Origin: Flammeovirgaceae bacterium UBA5008
Lineage (GTDB): Bacteria; Bacteroidota; Bacteroidia; Cytophagales; Cyclobacteriaceae
Assembly (NCBI GenBank): GCA_002398365.1
Contig: DGYK01000022.1
Location: forward strand, 57,324-69,520
Length of the DNA: 12,197 nucleotides
Reading direction: 5' to 3'
The notes under the pieces were generated by a model that had not been told where the DNA came from, did no database searches, and saw nothing but the letters and a program-made list of their open reading frames with translations. Each line of letters begins with the position of its first letter. Within the stretch, counting starts at the first letter, position 1. Below, piece by piece: positions 7,308 through 12,197 of the stretch. The position numbers and the translations under genes were made by a program.

Positions 7308-8312
7308 CTACTTCTTCTCATTCAAAGCCAACGGCAAAGGTTTTCCTTTTTGGAATTCAATCTGCCGTTCAATTTCTTTTTTCAACGTGAGCAAATCCGT
7401 TTTCTCATAATGATTTTGAGCAATCACTGAGTGACGATCGATGTGGCGTGGGCCTTCGATGGTCCAGTCGGCTGCATTTTTATGATCGTAGCGGCACTCG
7501 TTGCAAATAAATTCCTTCACCTCACCGTATTGATCTTTGCGCGCAGTTACGCGCAACACTTCATTGTCTTTCATCCACAACACCGTCTTGCCACTGCATT
7601 TGGTGCATGAACGATGCGCGTCCATCGGCTTGGTAAACCACACTCTGCTTTTGAAGCGGAATGTTTTATCCGTCAAAGCGCCAACCGGACAAACATCAAT
7701 CATATTGCCGGAGAAATCATTATCCACTGCTTTTTCAATATAGGTGCTGATCTCGGAAGCATCGCCTCGGTTCAATACACCGTGCACCCGATTGTCGGTT
7801 AGTTGATTCGCTACCATCGTGCAGCGATAACACAAGATGCAGCGCGTCATGTGCAACTTGATCTTATCGCCAATATCTATTTTCTCAAATGTTCTGCGCT
7901 CTTCTTCGTAACGTGTGGTCGAAGCGCCATGCTCGTAGGCTAGGTTTTGCAAGTCGCACTCTCCTGCCTGATCGCACACGGGGCAATCCAACGGGTGATT
8001 GATCAATAAAAATTCAACAACTCCTTTTCTCGCTTCCAATACTTCGGGTGAAGTCAAGTTTTGTACCACCATGCCATCAGCCACCGGTGTGGAGCACGAT
8101 GCCACCAACTTCGGAATTGGACGAGGATCTTTACCGGAGCCTTGCGCCACTTTCACCAAACACACCCGACATTTTCCTCCACTGCCTTTCAAACTGGAAT
8201 AATAACACATGGCCGGAGGAACAGATGCTCCGCCTAACTGACGCGCGGCATTCAAAATGGTGGTGCCATCAGCCACTTCAATCTCTACTCCGTCTATCGT
8301 TACTTTCGCCAT
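7308..8312 (-). CDS. nuoG: NADH-quinone oxidoreductase subunit G, short form
   Basis: NuoG carries the chain of Fe-S clusters that takes electrons from NuoF towards NuoI. This 334-residue form keeps the N-terminal ferredoxin-like region and lacks the roughly 400-500 residue molybdopterin-oxidoreductase-like domain of the enterobacterial protein. Visible ligands are Cys36, 48, 51 and 73 for the [2Fe-2S] cluster; His106, Cys110, 113 and 119 for the His-ligated [4Fe-4S] cluster; and Cys158, 161, 164 and 208 for the third. A fourth region aligns with the N7 site but has Cys236, Cys239, Cys270 and Cys273 in two C-x2-C pairs, not the usual C-x2-C-x3-C-x27-C. The protein ends soon after this, with a charged, natural-looking tail. 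Short NuoG proteins are, as I recall, common in Bacteroidota, so this is not a pseudogene. It is separated from nuoF by 51 bp and from nuoH by 112 bp. Confidence 0.96.
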   Translation of the reverse strand: MAKVTIDGVEIEVADGTTILNAARQLGGASVPPAMCYYSSLKGSGGKCRVCLVKVAQGSGKDPRPIPKLVASCSTPVADGMVVQNLTSPEVLEARKGVVEFLLINHPLDCPVCDQAGECDLQNLAYEHGASTTRYEEERRTFEKIDIGDKIKLHMTRCILCYRCTMVANQLTDNRVHGVLNRGDASEISTYIEKAVDNDFSGNMIDVCPVGALTDKTFRFKSRVWFTKPMDAHRSCTKCSGKTVLWMKDNEVLRVTARKDQYGEVKEFICNECRYDHKNAADWTIEGPRHIDRHSVIAQNHYEKTDLLTLKKEIERQIEFQKGKPLPLALNEKK

Positions 8313-8333
8313 TTTTCTAATTCAATTTTTTTA

Positions 8334-8357
8334 CCACTCAGGCACAAAGGCACTAAG
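8334..8357 (-). repeat. Three 8-bp tandem units in the nuoF-nuoG gap
   Basis: On the coding strand the units are CTTAGTGC, CTTTGTGC and CTGAGTGG, consensus CTNNGTGS. They occupy about half of the 51-bp gap (8313-8363). The remainder is a T/A-rich leader before the nuoG ATG. No hairpin terminator or Shine-Dalgarno sequence is visible. From memory, a related GTGCCTTTGTG string is frequent between genes in Bacteroidota; that recollection is unverified. Confidence 0.7.
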
Positions 8358-8363
8358 CTTCGT

Positions 8364-9722
8364 TTATGCCATTACCAATTGCTTGTTCGAAACAAAGGGT
8401 TCGATTTCAAAGTGTTTCGGGTTCTTCACTTTCTCCGGAAACTTCACATGGTATTCAAACTCTTCGCGGAAGTGACGAATCGCGCTTGCTACCGGCCACG
8501 CAGCTGCATCGCCCAGCGGACAAATCGTATTGCCTTCAATTTTCTTCGCTACATCTACCAACAAATCAATGTCACTCATTTGTCCGTGACCGTGCTCGAT
8601 GCGGTGCAACACTTTTTCCATCCAGCCTGTTCCTTCACGACACGGGCTGCACTGGCCACATGACTCGTGATGATAAAACCGCGCGAACGTCCACAAGTTG
8701 CGCACGATGCAGGTTGTTTCATCCATCACAATAAATCCACCTGATCCCAACATGGTGCCGCTGATAAATCCACCCTCGGACAAAGACTCGTACGTCATCA
8801 AGCGTGGTTCGCCTTTGGCGGTTTTTAAAATTAACTCAGCAGGTAAAATCGGAACAGAAGAACCACCGGCCACTACGGCTTTCAGTTTTCTACCTTTCCA
8901 GATACCTCCACAATATTGATCGGAATAAATAAACTCTTCTACGGGCAAGCCCAGCTCAATTTCATACACACCCGGTTTGTTGATGTGACCGCTGGCCGAA
9001 ATCAATTTCGTGCCGGTGCTTTTGCCCACACCTACTTTCGCATATTCATCGCCACCTAAGTTCACAATCGGAACGACTGCCGCAATTGTTTCCACATTGT
9101 TCACCACAGTTGGGCTCGCATATAATCCCGCAATCGCAGGGAACGGAGGTTTCAATCGCGGATTACCGCGCTTGCCTTCCAATGATTCGAGCAGTGCCGT
9201 TTCTTCTCCACAGATGTACGCCCCGGCACCGGGGTGAACATATAAATCCAGTGAGTAATCGGTGCCTAAAATATTCTTTCCTAAAAATCCGGCTGCGTAT
9301 GCTTCGCGGATCGCCTTCTCTAAAATCTGCAGCACATACATGTACTCGCCACGGATGTAGATGTACGATGTCTTCGCGCCCAACGCATAACTCGATGTGA
9401 TCATTCCCTCCACCAACAGGTGCGGAATTTTTTCCATCAGGTAACGATCTTTGAAAGTACCCGGCTCACTCTCATCGGCATTGCAAACGAGGTAGCGAGG
9501 CTTATCCGATTTACGATCTAAGAAACTCCACTTCATGCCGGCCGGAAAACCTGCACCGCCACGGCCGCGCAAACCCGAACTCTTCACCTGCTCGGTAACC
9601 TGATCAGGCGTCATCGTCTTCAATGCTTTTTCCACCGAAGCATAGCCGCCCATCTTCCGGTAGACTTCGAATGTTTCGATGCCCGGCACTGCAATATGTT
9701 CTAATAGCAACTGGCGTCCCAT
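8364..9722 (-). CDS. nuoF: NADH-quinone oxidoreductase subunit F (NADH- and FMN-binding)
   Basis: NuoF is the entry point for electrons: it binds NADH and FMN, oxidises NADH, and passes electrons through its [4Fe-4S] cluster N3 into NuoG. The 452-residue product is of normal length. The FMN/NADH region is seen as GLRGRGGAGFPAGMKW (50-65), NADESEPGTFKDR (81-93) and GAGAYICGEETALLESLEGK (165-184). The N3 cluster ligands are Cys355, Cys358 and Cys361 in SCGQCSPCREGTGW, plus Cys401 in NTICPLGDA. The ATG follows the nuoE stop with no intervening base (TAAATG), so the NuoE-NuoF pair, which forms a tight subcomplex, is probably translated in a coupled manner. The 51-bp gap to nuoG holds an 8-bp repeat. 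Confidence 0.98.
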   Translation of the reverse strand: MGRQLLLEHIAVPGIETFEVYRKMGGYASVEKALKTMTPDQVTEQVKSSGLRGRGGAGFPAGMKWSFLDRKSDKPRYLVCNADESEPGTFKDRYLMEKIPHLLVEGMITSSYALGAKTSYIYIRGEYMYVLQILEKAIREAYAAGFLGKNILGTDYSLDLYVHPGAGAYICGEETALLESLEGKRGNPRLKPPFPAIAGLYASPTVVNNVETIAAVVPIVNLGGDEYAKVGVGKSTGTKLISASGHINKPGVYEIELGLPVEEFIYSDQYCGGIWKGRKLKAVVAGGSSVPILPAELILKTAKGEPRLMTYESLSEGGFISGTMLGSGGFIVMDETTCIVRNLWTFARFYHHESCGQCSPCREGTGWMEKVLHRIEHGHGQMSDIDLLVDVAKKIEGNTICPLGDAAAWPVASAIRHFREEFEYHVKFPEKVKNPKHFEIEPFVSNKQLVMA

Positions 9723-10268
9723 TTATCCTACATTAATTTCCGTTGGCCTCAAATATGAACTTCTCTTTTGCTTCGCTAATTTTTCGATCAGCACCTCCAC
9801 ACTTTCTTCGGATAAGTTCTCGAAGAAGGTAGCACCACACTGCAACATCGGTGCTGTGCCACACGAGCCAAGACACTCCACCGTTTTCAAGGTGAACTTG
9901 CCATCGGCTGTGGTCTCTCCTACTTTTATATTCAACTTCTGTTCGATGCGCTTCACAATATCTTCCGCTCCACGCAGCCAACATGGGCCGGTGCGACACA
10001 CTTCCAACAGATGATTACCCACCGGTTCTAAATTGAACATAGTGTAGAAAGTAGCTACCTCGTACACTTCAATCGGTTTGATTTGCAACAGGGAAGCTAC
10101 ATAGTCCATCACCGCAGGGCTCAACCATCCGTCAAATTCGCTTTGCGCTAAATGAAGCAGCGGCAGCAACGCAGACTTTTGTTTTCCTTCCGGATAGCGG
10201 CCAATGATTTCTTTCGCCTTTGAAAGTGCACTGTCTGAAAATTGTATCGTCTCTTTTTCTGTCGCCAT
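9723..10268 (-). CDS. nuoE: NADH-quinone oxidoreductase subunit E
   Basis: NuoE is a thioredoxin-fold protein with the off-pathway [2Fe-2S] cluster N1a; it docks on NuoF. At 181 residues it is of normal size. The four cluster ligands are intact: Cys91 and Cys96 (C-x4-C in EVCRTGPCWLRGA) and Cys132 and Cys136 (C-x3-C in ECLGSCGTAP). Other family signatures are LLHLAQSEFDGWLSPAVMDY (38-57) and EVYEVATFYTMFNLEP (68-83). The chosen ATG abuts the heptad array that fills the whole gap after nuoD, so there is no room for a conventional Shine-Dalgarno sequence outside the repeats. The stop abuts the nuoF start. The C-terminal tail after about residue 165 is basic and not distinctive. Confidence 0.98.
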   Translation of the reverse strand: MATEKETIQFSDSALSKAKEIIGRYPEGKQKSALLPLLHLAQSEFDGWLSPAVMDYVASLLQIKPIEVYEVATFYTMFNLEPVGNHLLEVCRTGPCWLRGAEDIVKRIEQKLNIKVGETTADGKFTLKTVECLGSCGTAPMLQCGATFFENLSEESVEVLIEKLAKQKRSSYLRPTEINVG

Positions 10269-10317
10269 TAACTTTTAACTACTAACTCCTGACTATTAAC
10301 TTACAACTTCTAACTTT
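10269..10317 (-). repeat. In-phase 7-bp tandem array, consensus NNAGTTA, filling the nuoD-nuoE gap
   Basis: The 50-bp gap between nuoD and nuoE consists of one A plus seven exact-length heptads. On the coding strand five units end in AGTTA, one in AGTTG and one in AGTCA; the first two bases of each unit vary (AA, GA, TA, AT, GG, GT, AA). The array starts one base after the nuoD TAG and ends at the base before the nuoE ATG. It contains many TAA and TAG triplets in several frames and only one C. This consensus differs from the GATTTNN array after nuoG, though the period and the placement next to the stop codon are the same. No promoter or terminator is visible. Confidence 0.9.
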
Positions 10318-10318
10318 T

Positions 10319-11527
10319 CTAAGCATCCAACTCACCTGCAATCACATTCATACTACTCATGGTGAGGATGGCATCTGATAACATCGAGCCTTTCACCATT
10401 TCGGTATACGCCTGATAATAAATAAAACATGGTCTACGGAAATGCAAACGGAACGGTGTTCGTCCGCCATCGCTGATCAGGTAAAAACCCAATTCGCCAT
10501 TACCGCCTTCCACACTGTGATACACTTCTCCTTTCGGAACATCCGTCTCGCCCATCACTATTTTAAAGTGATAGATCAGCGACTCCATGTTATTGTACAC
10601 TTCTTCTTTGGGAGGTAAATAAAAATCGGGCACATCCGCATGATTAGGTCCGGCTGGCATTTTATCAATCGCCTGACGGATGATGCTGAGGCTCTGCCAC
10701 ATTTCTGCCTGACGCACCATGAAGCGATCATACGTATCGCCTTGCGTACCTACCGGCACCGTGAAATTAAAATCTTCGTAGGATGAATAGGGATTCATCA
10801 CACGCACATCGTAATCGACACCGGCTGCTCGCAAATTAGGACCCGTGAATCCATAGTTCAACGCGCGCTCGGCTGTGATGCCGCCTACACCGATGGTGCG
10901 ATCCATGAAAATGCGATTGCGCACCAACAGTTTTTCAAACTCTTTTAATACTTCCGGAAACTCTTTTAAAAACTTTTCAATCTTCGCCCACGCTTTCGGT
11001 GAGAAGTCTCTTTCAAATCCACCGATACGGCCTAAGTTCGTTGTGAGACGGGCGCCACAAATCTCTTCGTAGATTTCGTACACATGTTCACGTTGCTGAA
11101 ACATGTACACAAATCCGGTGAGTGCCCCGGTATCGACACCAATCACGGCATTGCAAATCAAATGATCGGTGATGCGTGCCAGCTCCATAATGATCACGCG
11201 CATGTATTGCACACGCTTCGGAATTTCCACACCCAATAATTTTTCGACCGTCATGTGCCACCCAATGTTGTTGATGGGTGCTGAACAGTAATTCATGCGG
11301 TCGGTGATGGGTGTGATCTGATAGAACGGTCTGCGCTCGGCCAGTTTTTCGAATGCGCGATGAATGTAGCCGATCGTAGATTCTGCTTCTACGATTACCT
11401 CGCCATCCATTTTCAGCACGTTTTGAAAAATGCCGTGTGTGGCAGGGTGCGTAGGTCCGAGATTCAGATACGAATACTGTTTCTCTTCGGGTGGAACTAT
11501 CGGTGATATGGAATCTTCAGCTCGCAT
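10319..11527 (-). CDS. nuoD: NADH-quinone oxidoreductase subunit D (quinone-site subunit)
   Basis: NuoD is the 49-kDa-type subunit, related to the large subunit of [NiFe] hydrogenases, that forms the quinone-reduction pocket with NuoB. The 402-residue product is full length. LGPTHPATHG (23-32) carries His31, and DRMNY (76-80) carries Tyr80; their 49-residue spacing matches the quinone-binding His and Tyr known from Thermus. ARITDHLICN (117-126) and MDRTIGVGGIT (208-218) are further family segments. The usual C-terminal ending is an acidic residue plus Arg; here the protein ends GELDA, with Ala last. NuoC is a separate gene, not fused. The ATG follows the nuoC stop with no intervening base (TAAATG). 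The gap after it is a heptad array. Confidence 0.98.
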   Translation of the reverse strand: MRAEDSISPIVPPEEKQYSYLNLGPTHPATHGIFQNVLKMDGEVIVEAESTIGYIHRAFEKLAERRPFYQITPITDRMNYCSAPINNIGWHMTVEKLLGVEIPKRVQYMRVIIMELARITDHLICNAVIGVDTGALTGFVYMFQQREHVYEIYEEICGARLTTNLGRIGGFERDFSPKAWAKIEKFLKEFPEVLKEFEKLLVRNRIFMDRTIGVGGITAERALNYGFTGPNLRAAGVDYDVRVMNPYSSYEDFNFTVPVGTQGDTYDRFMVRQAEMWQSLSIIRQAIDKMPAGPNHADVPDFYLPPKEEVYNNMESLIYHFKIVMGETDVPKGEVYHSVEGGNGELGFYLISDGGRTPFRLHFRRPCFIYYQAYTEMVKGSMLSDAILTMSSMNVIAGELDA

Positions 11528-12028
11528 TTATCTTCCAAAAAGGGCATCGTTTTTATCTTCACGCGTCTGATCTTCCAAGGGGAATTCCTTCCGCAAAGGA
11601 AAAAAGATCATGTCTTCTACATTTAAAATCCGCTTCAGGTTGGGATGACCAATAAAAGTCACTCCAAAGAAGTCGTACGTTTCACGCTCCATCCAATTCG
11701 CAGCCGAAAATATCCCCGTAAGGGTTGGCACCTGCGGCTGATCGGCTGATAAAAATATCTTCAGGCGAATCCGTTGATTGGTTCTCAGATTGTGCAACTG
11801 ATACATCACCGCGATTTGATTTTGATCGGGGTAATGAATGCCGCACAACGTAGTTAAAAATTGAAATTGTAATTCGCTGTGTGAATAAATGAATTGAATG
11901 ATTTCGATGATTCGTTCGGGTTTGAAGGTGATGGTGAGCAGTTGATACGGTTGCTCGATGTGAACGATCTCACTTTCAAATTCCTGGCGGATGATGCTGA
12001 TAATGGCGTCTGTCTTACTCGATTCCAT
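11528..12028 (-). CDS. nuoC: NADH-quinone oxidoreductase subunit C
   Basis: NuoC is the 30-kDa-type peripheral subunit that packs against NuoD and NuoI and helps assemble the quinone module; it binds no cofactor. The 166-residue product has the family signature WMERETYDFFGVTFIGHPNL (112-131), with the Glu-Arg-Glu and Tyr-Asp-x-Phe-Gly residues, then KRIL and the C-terminal PLRKEFPLED (144-153). The N-terminal half is poorly conserved, as usual. The ATG at 12028 lies within the end of nuoB (14-bp overlap), and the stop abuts the nuoD start. The product is a stand-alone NuoC, unlike the NuoCD fusion of enterobacteria. Confidence 0.97.
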   Translation of the reverse strand: MESSKTDAIISIIRQEFESEIVHIEQPYQLLTITFKPERIIEIIQFIYSHSELQFQFLTTLCGIHYPDQNQIAVMYQLHNLRTNQRIRLKIFLSADQPQVPTLTGIFSAANWMERETYDFFGVTFIGHPNLKRILNVEDMIFFPLRKEFPLEDQTREDKNDALFGR

Positions 12029-12197
12029 ATTTATTCAGCATGGCTTTGTATTCCGGAGAATTTCTTCTGCGCAGCGACTCATTGCCAATGAGGTCTTGTA
12101 TTTTTAAAATGCCGTCAATGATTTGTTCTGGGCGAGGTGGACAACCTGGTACATACACATCTACCGGAATGATTCGGTCGATGCCTTGCAATACGCT
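12015..12197 (-). CDS. nuoB: NADH-quinone oxidoreductase subunit B (3' end, enters from right edge)
   Basis: This is the last 60 codons of NuoB, read in a frame open from the window edge to a TAA at 12017-12015. It is too short to appear among long open frames but is clear from the sequence: RIIPVDVYVPGCPPRPEQII carries the cysteine of the conserved PGCPPRPE motif, one of the ligands of the terminal [4Fe-4S] cluster N2 that reduces quinone. It then continues through DGILKIQ to a typical basic C-terminus ending KYGIE. The end overlaps the first 14 bases of nuoC in another frame. The N-terminal part with the other N2 ligands, and nuoA before it, lie outside the window. Confidence 0.95.
   Translation of the reverse strand, partial: SVLQGIDRIIPVDVYVPGCPPRPEQIIDGILKIQDLIGNESLRRRNSPEYKAMLNKYGIE

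Noticed and set aside
7308..8312. NuoG as a truncated pseudogene
   Set aside because: The frame is intact, all ligands of the three main clusters are present, and the protein ends with a plausible tail; short NuoG is, as I recall, the normal form in many Bacteroidota.
8366..8734. 122-codon open frame on the plus strand
   Set aside because: It lies wholly opposite nuoF, whose protein is strongly conserved through this stretch; the translation has no recognisable domain.
9679..10014. 111-codon open frame on the plus strand
   Set aside because: It lies antisense to nuoE and the start of nuoF and mirrors their codons; there is no independent coding signal.

Overview
The window is one uninterrupted minus-strand operon for respiratory complex I (NADH:quinone oxidoreductase, NDH-1). 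Because it reads right to left, transcription enters at the right edge with the end of nuoB and leaves at the left edge inside nuoN. The order in transcription is nuoB (3' end only), nuoC, nuoD, nuoE, nuoF, nuoG, nuoH, nuoI, nuoJ, an extra unrecognised gene, nuoK, nuoL, nuoM and nuoN (5' end only). nuoA and the operon promoter would lie beyond the right edge; the operon's end lies beyond the left edge.

The organism is most likely a member of the Bacteroidota, probably near the Cytophagales. The reasons are separate nuoC and nuoD genes, a short NuoG of 334 residues without the large molybdopterin-like domain, AT-rich start regions with no clear Shine-Dalgarno sequences, and the style of the intergenic repeats. 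This placement is an inference from family features; there is no rRNA or other marker in the window.

Region by region: 9723-12197 holds the connecting (Q) subunits NuoB, C and D followed by NuoE. 7308-9722 holds NuoF and NuoG, which together with NuoE form the NADH-oxidising module (FMN and Fe-S clusters). 5583-7195 holds NuoH and NuoI, which link that module to the membrane. 1-5581 holds the membrane proton-pumping arm NuoJ, K, L, M and N. Electrons pass from NADH to FMN in NuoF, along the clusters of NuoG, NuoI and NuoB to quinone (probably menaquinone) at the NuoB/NuoD/NuoH interface, and this drives proton transfer in NuoH and in the antiporter-like subunits L, M and N.

Most junctions are tight (overlaps, or gaps of 0-5 bp; 24 bp before nuoK). 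The exceptions are the three gaps around and inside nuoEFG: 50 bp between D and E, 51 bp between F and G, and 112 bp between G and H. Each contains a different short-period tandem repeat (7, 8 and 7 bp). The most unusual items are the extra gene between nuoJ and nuoK, which encodes a predicted membrane-anchored protein with an EF-hand-like loop; these in-phase heptamer arrays; and an altered cysteine pattern at the remnant N7-cluster site of the short NuoG.
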